Assembly: GCA_964518955.1 (NCBI GenBank)
Contig: CAZFHS010000004.1
Location: forward strand, 1 to 64,000
Length of the DNA stretch: 64,000 bases
From: JBDGYW01 sp964518955
Lineage (GTDB): Bacteria > Gemmatimonadota > Gemmatimonadetes > Gemmatimonadales > GWC2-71-9
Reading direction: 5' to 3'
Part shown: positions 43,980 through 53,269 of the stretch, piece by piece
Layout of the letters: every line of letters starts with the position of its first letter
How positions within the stretch are numbered: position 1 is the stretch's first letter
Notes under the pieces: model-generated
Seen by the model: the letters and a program-made list of their open reading frames with translations, nothing else
What the model was told of the DNA's origin: nothing
Database searches by the model: none
Made by a program: the position numbers and the translations under genes

Positions 43980-45440
43980 ATGCTGAGTCCACAGCGAGCA
44001 AAACCGGTCGACCGGTTCCTGAGACTGTTCACGGATGTCCGTGATGGGGAGAGCCCGACGGCCCTTCTCCTCACACTGAATGTCTTCCTGCTGCTTACGG
44101 CATACTACGTGTTGAAAGTCGTGCGTGAAGCGCTGATCCTGACTGAATTCGGAGCAGAGATAAAAGCATACGCTTCCGCCGGGCAGGTGCTCCTTCTCGC
44201 AGCCATAGTGCCGGCGTACGGCATACTCGCCGGAAAAGTGCCGAGGCGCAGGCTGATAAACGTCGTGACGGCGATCTGTATTGGATGCTTGGGTGTGTTC
44301 TTTCTCCTCGGCCAAACGGGCATTTCTCTTGGTATCGTCTTCTTCATCTGGGTCGGAATTTTCAACGTGATGATCATTGCCCAGGCCTGGGCCTTCGCGA
44401 ACGACGTTTATACAAACGATGAAGGAAAACGTCTATTTCCCCTGATAGGCTTTGGTGCTTCGGCGGGAGCTGTGTTCGGCAGTTATTTGACCCGGGCGCT
44501 CGAGTCGGTCGGCACGACACAACTGTTCCTGGTGGCTGCCGTGCTACTGGGCGTGGCTTTGGTGATCACGAACTTTATAGACGCACGGGAACGCAGACGC
44601 ACCGAGTCGTCGGTTCCAGATATCAACACCACCGGTACCCTCCCAGCAGCTACAGGGCAGTTCAGAACTGAGACCGGCGAATTCAAGGTGCCGGACAGCG
44701 AGTACAAGAAGGAGAGCGGTCTCTACGAGGTCATCGACCTGGACGCAAAAGAGGAGCCTGAAAATGGAGCTCCCCAATCGACCGGCGGTGCAATGCAGCT
44801 GGTCTTTAGGAGCCGCTACCTGCTCTTGATCGCATGCTTGATGATGCTGTTGAATTGGGTAAATACTACTGGGGAGTTCATCCTCGGCAGGACCGTGGAG
44901 GAAGCAGCAGCCGCAGCCGTGGCCGCTGGCACGGCTGGGGGACTTTCCGAGCAGGATTTCGTGCGCAACTTCTACGGTGCCTTTTTCTCCGTGGTCAACC
45001 TTGCAGCTTTGCTCGCCCAGCTCTTCTTGGTTTCTCGCATCATCAAACATTTTGGCATGCGAGTAGCTCTGCTCATTCTTCCGGTGATCGCGTTCGTCGG
45101 CTACGCCATCCTCGCGTTCTTCCCGATCCTGGCCGCGGTGCGCTGGGCAAAGACGGCGGAGAACGCCACCGACTACTCACTCCAGAACACCGTGCGAAAC
45201 GTCCTCTTCTTGCCAACAACCCGTGAGGAGAAGTACAAGGCCAAACAAGCCATAGACTCGTTCTTCTGGAGGGCCGGCGACTTGCTCTCGGCTTTATTGG
45301 TGTTGGTCGGGGTGAACATCCTGCTGTTCCAGACTCGGCATTTTGCCATATTCAACCTAGTATTGGTTGCTTTCTGGATCGTGCTGGCCGTGTTCATCGG
45401 ACGACGTTACGTACGACTCGCGGCGGCGACAGCTCAGTAA
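43980..45440 (+). CDS. ATP/ADP translocase-like transporter (nucleotide carrier family)
   Basis: 486 residues, ATG preceded by GAGAAGGA. About twelve hydrophobic helices with the first-helix motif A-Y-Y-V-L-K-V-V-R-E and I-G-F-G-A-S-A-G-A-V-F-G, which match the NTP/NDP exchange (Npt/Tlc) family. A charged loop (about 195-265) with T-G-x-F/L repeats and E-x-G-E-F-K divides the two halves. Such carriers are best known from intracellular parasites, but relatives of unknown substrate occur in free-living bacteria. A second, larger member follows 22 bases later. Confidence 0.78.
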   Translation: MLSPQRAKPVDRFLRLFTDVRDGESPTALLLTLNVFLLLTAYYVLKVVREALILTEFGAEIKAYASAGQVLLLAAIVPAYGILAGKVPRRRLINVVTAICIGCLGVFFLLGQTGISLGIVFFIWVGIFNVMIIAQAWAFANDVYTNDEGKRLFPLIGFGASAGAVFGSYLTRALESVGTTQLFLVAAVLLGVALVITNFIDARERRRTESSVPDINTTGTLPAATGQFRTETGEFKVPDSEYKKESGLYEVIDLDAKEEPENGAPQSTGGAMQLVFRSRYLLLIACLMMLLNWVNTTGEFILGRTVEEAAAAAVAAGTAGGLSEQDFVRNFYGAFFSVVNLAALLAQLFLVSRIIKHFGMRVALLILPVIAFVGYAILAFFPILAAVRWAKTAENATDYSLQNTVRNVLFLPTTREEKYKAKQAIDSFFWRAGDLLSALLVLVGVNILLFQTRHFAIFNLVLVAFWIVLAVFIGRRYVRLAAATAQ

Positions 45441-45462
45441 ACCGAGTGTACCGGGAGACGCC

Positions 45463-47745
45463 TTGAGCCCAGGCGACCGCGAAACCCGAGCAGCAGTGAT
45501 CACGGCGATGCTCACGTCGTCCGCGATGATTGGCTACCAGATGGCGGCCAAGGCAACGCGTGACGCGTTGTTCCTGTCCAGCTTCGACGTAACGGCCCTC
45601 CCCGCAATGGTCATGACTTCCGCGGTGCTGTCGGTACTTTTCGCGTTTGCCGCCTCGCGGATCATGACATCGGTCGGGCCGGCACGCTTGATCCCCGTTC
45701 TCTTTGCATCGAGCGCGGTATTATTGCTGGTCGAATGGGGGTTGCTGGAACAGTACCGAAGACCCATCGCGGTGATCGTGTACCTGCACTATGGCGCGCT
45801 CGGTGCTCTGTTGGTATCGGGATTCTGGTCGATCGTGAACGAACGTTTCGATCCGCGCACTGCCAAGAGGCAGGTGAGTCGCATTGCAGCCGGTGCCACG
45901 GTAGGTGGTTTGTTGGGTGGCCTCCTGGCAGAACGAGTTGCCGCAATGCTGTCCATGCCGACGATGCTCCCGATCCTCGCCGGCTTGCATCTGTTCTGCG
46001 CGTGGATGGTGTTGCGCCTGGGCCTTGGCACCAAATCTCACACTGTGCCCGACCAAGAGCGCAAGGCCACCACTGACGACAGGCAACGTTCCGGTCTCAA
46101 GATCATCGCCCAAACACCGTACCTGAGAAACCTCGTTGCATTCGTGCTGCTCGCGACAACCGCCGAGGTGTTCATCGATTTCGTGTTCAAGGCGCGTGCG
46201 TCGATGGCATTTGGTGACGGGGAAGACCTGTTACGTCTTTTTGCTGTGTTCTATACCGGCATCGCCTTGTTCACTGTGGTGGTTCAATCGACCCTCGGAC
46301 GTTTGGCCCTACAAAGGTTGGGATTGGCTAGAACTGTGGCACTGCTCCCGACGGTGCTGACAGTAGGTGGTGTTGGCGCCCTTGCCGTCCCCGGCCTGAT
46401 ATCCGCGGCCATTGCTCGCGGAGCCGAAGCTGTGCTGCGCAATTCACTTTACAGGCCTGCATACGAGCTGCTTTTCTCGCCCATCGGACAGCGCCAGAAG
46501 CGCGCGACCAAGACCATAGTCGACGTTGGCTTCGTACGCTTCGGCGACGTTATCGGAGCGGCGATTGTCCAGTTGACACTCTTGTTGGCGGTTGGAACCG
46601 GGATCAGCGTGTTGCTGGGCCTCACTGCCGGCTTTTCTGTCCTGGCGGTTCTCGTAGCTATTCAGCTGCACAGAGGATATGTGCAGACCCTCGAGAAAAG
46701 CCTGGTGTCGCGCGCCGCCCAGCTGGACCTAGACGACCTGGACGAGGCTGCTACGCGCACGATCATGCTCCAGACCGTTGGGACGCTGGGGCTCGCGCCG
46801 TCATCCCCCGTCGTCGATAGTGCGCAAGGCTACTCAGGTGATACTGCGTCAGCGCAAGCCGGTGCCGTTTCTGAGCCAGCCATTCCCGTCACGGACCCTG
46901 TGATAGTGCGAATAACGGAGCTGCGTTCCCGTGACGCTGAACGAGTGCTCAGGGCTTTGATCAGCGCCCCGCTCACCCCCACCATGGCTCCTCACGTCGT
47001 GCCCCTTCTCGCATGGGATGACGTTGCTACGACGGCCATGAAGACGCTGCGTGACATCTCTCCGAATATCACAGGGTTGCTGCTAGACCGATTGCTCGAT
47101 GAGGACGAAGAGTTTTCGGTGCGTAGGCGAATCCCGCTCGTGCTGGCGGCGTGCCCCACGACACGCGCGTTCGAGGGCATCTTCATGGGGCTCAGAGACA
47201 AACGTTTCGAGGTTCGGTATCACTGCGGCAGGGCTCTGAGCAAGCTCCAAGAACTGAACACCGATCTGCGTATCGACCGCGAACGCGTCGTTGCCGCTGT
47301 GCTGAGAGAGGTTGCTGTAGGCCGTGGAGTCTGGGAAAGTCACAGACTCATCGACAAGATGGAAGACGAAGCGTGGTCACCGGTGCTAGACGAAGTGCTG
47401 GGTGACAGAGCAAACCGAAGTCTCGAACACGTATTCACGATCCTCGCTTTGTTGCTGCCGCGGCAGCCCCTCAAGATTGCCTTTAGAGGGCTCCACACTG
47501 ATGACGCGGTGTTGCGAGGCACCGCTCTCGAGTACCTGGAGACTGCGTTACCGCCCGAGGTCAGGTCTCAACTCTGGCCGTTTCTAGATGATGCGGGTCG
47601 CAAAGTGGACAAGAGACGTTCCTCGGCGCAGATATTGGAATCGCTGCTGGAATCGAACATGTCGATCGCCATCAACTTGGATGAGATCAAGCGGAAATCT
47701 GAGGGCCAAATGCGCGGGCCGGTAACCGACGAGGGCAACTCCTGA
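45463..47745 (+). CDS. Nucleotide-carrier-like transporter with C-terminal HEAT repeats
   Basis: About 760 residues from a TTG at 45463 that follows GGGAG; the frame is open further upstream but into the preceding gene. Residues 1-400 hold about eleven helices with A-T-R-D-A-L-F-L-S-S-F and A-G-A-T-V-G-G-L-L-G-G segments like the preceding carrier. Residues about 480-740 form an all-helical region of HEAT-like repeats (paired helices such as A-P-H-V-V-P-L-L-A-W-D-D-V-A-T-T-A-M). This membrane-plus-HEAT design suggests regulation or assembly through protein contacts. It forms an operon with the preceding carrier. Confidence 0.72.
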   Translation: MSPGDRETRAAVITAMLTSSAMIGYQMAAKATRDALFLSSFDVTALPAMVMTSAVLSVLFAFAASRIMTSVGPARLIPVLFASSAVLLLVEWGLLEQYRRPIAVIVYLHYGALGALLVSGFWSIVNERFDPRTAKRQVSRIAAGATVGGLLGGLLAERVAAMLSMPTMLPILAGLHLFCAWMVLRLGLGTKSHTVPDQERKATTDDRQRSGLKIIAQTPYLRNLVAFVLLATTAEVFIDFVFKARASMAFGDGEDLLRLFAVFYTGIALFTVVVQSTLGRLALQRLGLARTVALLPTVLTVGGVGALAVPGLISAAIARGAEAVLRNSLYRPAYELLFSPIGQRQKRATKTIVDVGFVRFGDVIGAAIVQLTLLLAVGTGISVLLGLTAGFSVLAVLVAIQLHRGYVQTLEKSLVSRAAQLDLDDLDEAATRTIMLQTVGTLGLAPSSPVVDSAQGYSGDTASAQAGAVSEPAIPVTDPVIVRITELRSRDAERVLRALISAPLTPTMAPHVVPLLAWDDVATTAMKTLRDISPNITGLLLDRLLDEDEEFSVRRRIPLVLAACPTTRAFEGIFMGLRDKRFEVRYHCGRALSKLQELNTDLRIDRERVVAAVLREVAVGRGVWESHRLIDKMEDEAWSPVLDEVLGDRANRSLEHVFTILALLLPRQPLKIAFRGLHTDDAVLRGTALEYLETALPPEVRSQLWPFLDDAGRKVDKRRSSAQILESLLESNMSIAINLDEIKRKSEGQMRGPVTDEGNS

Positions 47746-47759
47746 AGCGTTAATCCGCT

Positions 47760-49376
47760 CTAGTCGATGGACAAACTCGCGCGTTCGAGCACGCCCTGTT
47801 GGATCACCTCTCCATAAGACCGATCGGGAACGTGCGTTTCCCACCAACGCCGCGCCCTATCTCGAGTCCACTCGGCGTCGAAATTCAGGGCCGCGAGGCG
47901 GCGACCCAATTCCTCCCCGCTTGCCGGCCTCAGGTCTCGGTCTTTCGAGAGACAGGTCAACACCAGTTCATCGAGCTCGGGAGGCACATCCAGTTCGGTG
48001 CGGGTTGAAGGCGGGTTTGGGTCATCCTTCACGTGGCGGTTCATCACCTCTGCTGGATTCCGGCCGTCGAACACCAATTGCCCGGTCAAGAGCCAGTATG
48101 CCACGCACCCCAACGAGTAAACGTCAGCGCGCTGATCGGGCTTCTCACCCATCGCAATCTCAGGAGCCATGTACGTTGGAGTTCCAGGCGCCACCTGGGG
48201 AGCGGTCAGAGTCGAGTCGGGCTGCGGTCCGACATTCTTGACGAGTCCAAAATCGAGGATCTTCAAAAAGTCCACTGTCAAGCCGAGCCGGGTTGCGTGA
48301 AGGTTGGACGGTTTGACGTCGCGGTGGATCATGCCCCGTGCGTGAGCCTCGCCCAGCGAATCGCAGGCTTGTCTCAGGAAATGGGCGGTACGTTCGGCTG
48401 GCAGCGGCCCGAATCTCTCGACCAAGGTCTCAAGGTCCAAACCGTCCAACAACTCCATGACGTAGTAGAAAGTTCCGCTGTCGCTCACACCAAAGTCGTA
48501 GAGTTCGATCGTGTGGGGCGATCGAAGCGCGGCAGCCGCCTGCGCCTCGCGACGAAATCTTTCCACTATGACCTTGGCGGCGGCACTCGAACTCGCACCC
48601 AAGACCTCCGACCGTATGATCTTGATCGCGGCCGGACGCGCAAGCATCCTGTGCGTGGCCAGGTGCACTTCGCCCATCCCGCCCTGCCCCAACACCTCAC
48701 CTAGCTGATAGCTGCCAAGCTCTTTGGCCTTTGAAGCCTGCCGGCCAAGCCGCGCGATAATGTGGGCCGGAACCACCGCGAGGCCCGCACATATGTAGTT
48801 GGGCAGAAAGGCCTGAATCACCTCGGGCATTGTCGCCTGGATCTCACCAACTCTTTGAATCGTGATTCCTAGAGCAACGGGATCCATGGACGCTGCAACC
48901 AATGATATAAAGAAGGTCTTACCTACCGGATTCGGCGCAATGGACGGATATACCAGGATTATCAGGCAGACCCAGGATACAGTGCCAGGAATGAGGAGCG
49001 GATGCCACTGGTTCATCAGGCCCAGCATGAACGCACTCAAGACCAGATATGAAAGGCCGATATTCGACAGCAACATCGGTTTGTGATGGAGGCGGCGGGC
49101 CGCAACCACCAGCGCAACCGACACAACCAGTCCAATGCCAGAGATCACATTGCCAGGCATCGGGAAAGCCGCAGCGAGCCCCGCCTCAGGCAATACTCCT
49201 GCGATAGGTCGAACAATGGCGTTCACTATCGCGTAGCCCCAGAGCCCGATCCCCACCATGCCGACGATTCCGACCCGTTTGCAGGACTGTTGGAGCAGAT
49301 CCGGCGGCAACGATGAGTCTGGATTGGCTTCAGACGACGCCGTTTCGGCGATCGAAATGTTCTTTCCTGCGTTCAT
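47760..49376 (-). CDS. Serine/threonine kinase with N-terminal membrane domain
   Basis: 538 residues from the ATG at 49376; upstream ATGs at 49394 and 49424 are alternatives. Residues 33-205 hold about six hydrophobic helices, and the kinase domain follows (222-500): G-Q-G-G-M-G (230-235), K252, H-R-D (351-353), D-F-G (375-377), and an intact S/A-P-E motif. Most bacterial Ser/Thr kinases have the membrane segment after the kinase domain, so this order is unusual; the same layout recurs in a paralogue at 56.2 kb. It is the third gene of a leftward cluster with the exported kinase-like proteins. Confidence 0.92.
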   Translation of the reverse strand: MNAGKNISIAETASSEANPDSSLPPDLLQQSCKRVGIVGMVGIGLWGYAIVNAIVRPIAGVLPEAGLAAAFPMPGNVISGIGLVVSVALVVAARRLHHKPMLLSNIGLSYLVLSAFMLGLMNQWHPLLIPGTVSWVCLIILVYPSIAPNPVGKTFFISLVAASMDPVALGITIQRVGEIQATMPEVIQAFLPNYICAGLAVVPAHIIARLGRQASKAKELGSYQLGEVLGQGGMGEVHLATHRMLARPAAIKIIRSEVLGASSSAAAKVIVERFRREAQAAAALRSPHTIELYDFGVSDSGTFYYVMELLDGLDLETLVERFGPLPAERTAHFLRQACDSLGEAHARGMIHRDVKPSNLHATRLGLTVDFLKILDFGLVKNVGPQPDSTLTAPQVAPGTPTYMAPEIAMGEKPDQRADVYSLGCVAYWLLTGQLVFDGRNPAEVMNRHVKDDPNPPSTRTELDVPPELDELVLTCLSKDRDLRPASGEELGRRLAALNFDAEWTRDRARRWWETHVPDRSYGEVIQQGVLERASLSID

Positions 49377-49407
49377 GTGATCTTCCCGCAGCATCCTTCG
49401 AGATTGC

Positions 49408-51975
49408 TCAGAATGCGAACCCACCTCTCATGTAGATGCTGGTTCGCCGCTCGATGCTCGTTCCTATCTCACTCCTCACAAGGGCGATGCTAAGAGTATT
49501 TGCTGGTCCTAGGAATGATACCCATACCCCACCTCCAACTGCGTTGTGCCACCGATCCGAATCTTCACCTTCATGGTACACACGTCCAACGTCACCCAGT
49601 GCGAACAATCCTACGTCGCCGGGCAATACCAAGAAGAACCTGCTGAGTTTTACTCTCAACTCTGAGTTCGCAAACACCGAGGCATCTCCGCCGTAACGGT
49701 TTTGGCGCCCGAGGCGCACACTGGAAGCATCGCCAATGTAGGCTGCGGATTGAAACGGGTAGCGCCCCCATACCTTTCTCCCCCCCACACGCAGCGCGAG
49801 CGTGGGATGCAGCGGCGCGTTCGCCGCCGAGAGATAGGTGGATGCAGCACCATGCAGCTCAGAATAGGTGCTTTCGACGTCCCACAATTCTGGAAACAGG
49901 CTCGCGCCGAGATCCAACCGGACACCGCGCGACGCTGCGGCGGGCACGTCCCGCGTGTCAACCGTGGCAGCCGCTTGCCATCCTACCTGTCCGAACTTCC
50001 CGGCACCGTAGAGGTTTGGAAGCGTCTCGAGGTATCGACCGGGTTGGTCGATCGTGCTCGAGTACCAGAATGTCGGTCCTGAGGAGACCTCGACGTTGGT
50101 CGAGATTGGCACCACGAGAGTTGGCGTGATGGAGTACTGGATCTGTTTGACACGGTAATACTCGTTGTCGTTGGGCCCCGTCAGCACCGTCTCATTCCCG
50201 AAGCCGAAGAATCTCAGTACCTCGATGCCGGAAGCACGTGCGTCCAGCTGGGCGTGGATCCTGGAGTTGGAGCGATGCAGCTGCACCGAGAGGTCGAATC
50301 GCCCGGTCTCTCCCGCCGTGGAATAACCGGCCCTCGCCTGCACCCGAGTAGCGAAGGGTATGTGGCGGAATCCATAGCCAATCCGGTACCCTCCGCCGCC
50401 GAAGAAAAGACCAACATCGGGACCGTAGCCGCCCCACGGCACGCCGCGGTACATGCTCCCCCAGTCTCTGGGCGGCAGGTCGGTGGGTTTTTTCTTGGGT
50501 GGCAGCACGAACGTTCGGCGATCGACCATCACGCGGTTCGGCCCACCTACACCATCGCCGTCGTCGGTGTAGAACTTTATTCCGCCTGTTCTGGATGAGT
50601 CGACCACTACGTCGTTGCCCGCACCACCAATGAACCGCAGCGTAATGCCGGGCACATCTCCGGCGATCATTGCCCGATCGTCTCCACCGTGCAGGTATAT
50701 CCGGATTTCAGATGTTTCATCTGGCTGGAATACGCGTCGGAAGAACGGCTCTCCGTTTGCTGGAGAGAGCACCAATTCAGTCGTGCCGTCGTCGCGGCGT
50801 TCCACTCGCACCGATTCCGCCCCGGCCGTTCCCTGCACAGCTGGTTCCCGGGCGAGCAAACGGTAAAACCGATCTGCTGCTTCACCTAGGTGGTCCCGCC
50901 GCCTCTTCAGCGCGTGCGCCATCCTCATCCCATCGACCCGCTGATAAGCTCGGGGCATCTGTGCAACAGCGGAGTCGACGACAGCGTCGGTGATTCTCTC
51001 CCGCATCGAGGTCGCGACAGAATCCCAAACCTGCCACTCGAGCTCGACGAGAAACCGTCTATCCAGTTCACGCCCGTTCCAGGTGAGCCCGAGCATGTTC
51101 GGGTACCTGTCGCCGAAATTCACGAGCTGTGGAGTGGTCATCCGGCCCATAGACAGGAGCAGGCCGTCGAAGCGAACGAAAGCCTGGTCGCGGTCCTCGG
51201 GAATGGGTACCCAGTGGGTGACGGGGTCGTCGCCGAACCGTGCCCAGCCCCATTGGCCACGGTGCCGATCCCAATCTCCGATCAGAAGATCGAGCAGGCG
51301 AGCAGTGAGGAAGGCGCGGGTGTCGATCCGGTTGGTCGAGTTCTCCTGTATTCGGGCCAAGAGATCGTCGCTGTCGAGGATTTCGACCGCACCGGCGAAG
51401 GGAACTGCATGCTCGGTGATTGCTCGCTCTTCGAAAAAGCCGAGCGTGCCGGCAAACCGCTCTTGGAACTCACCAAGTGCGGGATGGTCCGGAAGAACCA
51501 CCAGCGTGGGCTGGCTGTACAATATCCCTGCAGCCCTCATGAGTGGAGCCGCCAACGCTGGGCCTGCCGGGTGCGCCGAGCTGATCTGGTCTTGCACCAA
51601 TCGCTCCACCACCGTTCCCTCGAATCCTGGCGGCAATACATCCGGGTCTTTGTCGACCGATCGGAAGCCGTATTGGAGCCCATTGTTACCCCGGAACCGG
51701 AGCGACTTAGTCTGGAAGCCACCACCGGCGGTGGTCGGCGTCAGTCCGCCACCGGTCGTCTGCATGTCGAGGATGGGGACGTCGATCTGGGCGGTCCAAA
51801 GATCCCGGTACTCGGCACCGAAGATGAAGCGATGCACGCCTCCGGCGCGATAGCGGAGGCCCGCTGTTACCGTTGTGTCATTGGAAGATGTTCGCTGTTG
51901 GTTGGGCGATTGCGGTTGGGTAACGGATGGAACAGCCGCTAGCACCAATGCCAGGAGAAAGCTCGAAAACTTCAT
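49408..51975 (-). CDS. Exported kinase-like domain fused to a BamA-type outer-membrane barrel
   Basis: 855 residues from the ATG at 51975; an in-frame ATG at 52035 gives a poorer signal. A signal peptide (about 1-21) precedes a domain with F-R-S-V-D-K-D (104-110), G-D-W-D-R-H (233-238) and P-E-D-R-D-Q-A-F (259-266), a pattern like the catalytic and metal-binding motifs of CotH/Fam20-type secreted kinases. From about 480 on comes a glycine-rich beta-barrel with F-F-G-F-G-N-E and repeated aromatic strands, ending in G-G-F-A-F with a terminal Phe typical of Bam-assembled barrels. It should sit in the outer membrane with the kinase-like part in the periplasm. Kinase identity is inference from motifs. 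Confidence 0.72.
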   Translation of the reverse strand: MKFSSFLLALVLAAVPSVTQPQSPNQQRTSSNDTTVTAGLRYRAGGVHRFIFGAEYRDLWTAQIDVPILDMQTTGGGLTPTTAGGGFQTKSLRFRGNNGLQYGFRSVDKDPDVLPPGFEGTVVERLVQDQISSAHPAGPALAAPLMRAAGILYSQPTLVVLPDHPALGEFQERFAGTLGFFEERAITEHAVPFAGAVEILDSDDLLARIQENSTNRIDTRAFLTARLLDLLIGDWDRHRGQWGWARFGDDPVTHWVPIPEDRDQAFVRFDGLLLSMGRMTTPQLVNFGDRYPNMLGLTWNGRELDRRFLVELEWQVWDSVATSMRERITDAVVDSAVAQMPRAYQRVDGMRMAHALKRRRDHLGEAADRFYRLLAREPAVQGTAGAESVRVERRDDGTTELVLSPANGEPFFRRVFQPDETSEIRIYLHGGDDRAMIAGDVPGITLRFIGGAGNDVVVDSSRTGGIKFYTDDGDGVGGPNRVMVDRRTFVLPPKKKPTDLPPRDWGSMYRGVPWGGYGPDVGLFFGGGGYRIGYGFRHIPFATRVQARAGYSTAGETGRFDLSVQLHRSNSRIHAQLDARASGIEVLRFFGFGNETVLTGPNDNEYYRVKQIQYSITPTLVVPISTNVEVSSGPTFWYSSTIDQPGRYLETLPNLYGAGKFGQVGWQAAATVDTRDVPAAASRGVRLDLGASLFPELWDVESTYSELHGAASTYLSAANAPLHPTLALRVGGRKVWGRYPFQSAAYIGDASSVRLGRQNRYGGDASVFANSELRVKLSRFFLVLPGDVGLFALGDVGRVYHEGEDSDRWHNAVGGGVWVSFLGPANTLSIALVRSEIGTSIERRTSIYMRGGFAF

Positions 51976-52088
51976 TTGGCGCACCCACAATCCGAGAATA
52001 GCTGCAAGACTCGAGAGCCCCGCTCTACGACTCACACATTGCAGAGTTTCATATACCAGCTATTGTGTGCACAGGCAAGTGCACGGGT

Positions 52089-53159
52089 TCAGAAAGTGCG
52101 ACACTTCGACAGGAGTTCACGCGCCACTTTGCGATCGTCCATGATCGTCTCGTAAAACTCATCTATGTATCTCAGCGCTTTGCTCCGAGTTCGGTCACTG
52201 AGAGCTTCTGCGTTCTCGAACAAACTTTGAATCTCTGGTCTGTACACCTCGAACGCTCCGAGCGCGCCATTCAGAGACTGCGGTGCATCGCAGATCCCAC
52301 GATACAGTCGCTCGCGCACTCTCCGGATCGGTAGGGATGGGTCAATGGTTGCGTAGGGTGCATCCACCAAGCCTGCCTGGTCGAAATCGAACGGCACCGG
52401 ATACACCGGTCCCGCGGCGCTTCCGATCGGTACCGCATTGTGACAGCACTCTGTTTCGCCAGGAGGGGCGTACGTGTAGCTCCAATCGGTGTTACCGATG
52501 AAATACTGAAACACCTCAAACAGAGCGCGCTGATCGGCTTCGTATTCTGTTGGCGGTATCAACGGAACACGAAGTCGTGCCCAATCGGTGCGAGACGCGA
52601 GCACGTCATAGTTCTCGAGGAAAAATCCTAGGCGTTCCGTCACGGTCCGGTTCCGCTCGGAATCGTAGTATTCAATTTGAGCCAGGCGCACACGCAGACT
52701 GAGATCGGTGAGAATGTTGTAGGTGCGGTAGGCGTGATATTCGAGCAAAGCCAACTGCTCATAGGAGTCGCGGTTCTTACAATGCGTCACAACCGGGACC
52801 GGCCCCTGCCCCTCAAATACCGTCCCGCCTGCACCATCGGGGAAGAACAACATGAGTCCGGGAAAGTCGCAGATCCTAGACCGTAGGCGCGACTTTCCTC
52901 TGGGTGCAACCTCCAATTGGATGGTGTCCCCCGGAGTGTCGAACAAGACTAAGCGCGCGGCAAAACGCCCTTCCTCTTCCGACGCCAGTTCCCTGAACGG
53001 AGCCTCAATCCGGAGCCGCAAGAGATCGTCTGATTCGAATAGGGGGGGTTGCGCGGCAGCGTGTGGTGCTGGTCCTGCGAATAGCACCGCCAAGGTCATG
53101 AGGACGCCGATAGGTAACCGACGTCTCCACCAGAGGTTGTCTTGGGTCAAATCAATCAT
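52089..53159 (-). CDS. Exported CotH-like (secreted kinase-fold) protein
   Basis: 356 residues from the ATG at 53159, which follows GGAGGG. A signal peptide ends H-A-A-A-Q. Candidate active-site pieces are K128 in T-H-C-K, E140 in L-L-E-Y, G-N-T-D-W-S (222-227), a C-C-H-N (238-241) and P-F-D-F-D (256-260); their order and spacing resemble the CotH kinase family and related exported atypical kinases. The segment R-V-R-L-A after a L-L-E-Y-x-A-Y-R-x-Y-N helix is a strong shared feature of this group. It is the first gene of a leftward cluster with the kinase-like/barrel fusion and the membrane Ser/Thr kinase. Catalysis has not been shown from sequence alone. Confidence 0.65.
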   Translation of the reverse strand: MIDLTQDNLWWRRRLPIGVLMTLAVLFAGPAPHAAAQPPLFESDDLLRLRIEAPFRELASEEEGRFAARLVLFDTPGDTIQLEVAPRGKSRLRSRICDFPGLMLFFPDGAGGTVFEGQGPVPVVTHCKNRDSYEQLALLEYHAYRTYNILTDLSLRVRLAQIEYYDSERNRTVTERLGFFLENYDVLASRTDWARLRVPLIPPTEYEADQRALFEVFQYFIGNTDWSYTYAPPGETECCHNAVPIGSAAGPVYPVPFDFDQAGLVDAPYATIDPSLPIRRVRERLYRGICDAPQSLNGALGAFEVYRPEIQSLFENAEALSDRTRSKALRYIDEFYETIMDDRKVARELLSKCRTF

Positions 53160-53269
53160 CTGAACCCTCCATACCATGTATCAAGTTCGCAGGTGCCTTC
53201 CCTCTGGAGCAACTACTCTTTAGACTCCGCGTCACGAGATATCTCTTGCCGTCTCATTTGGGGAGCGCA

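Noticed and set aside
51068..51942. Long plus-strand frames antisense to the kinase-like/barrel fusion
   Set aside because: No domain or ribosome-binding site; the minus-strand product has a signal peptide, conserved motifs and a barrel end.
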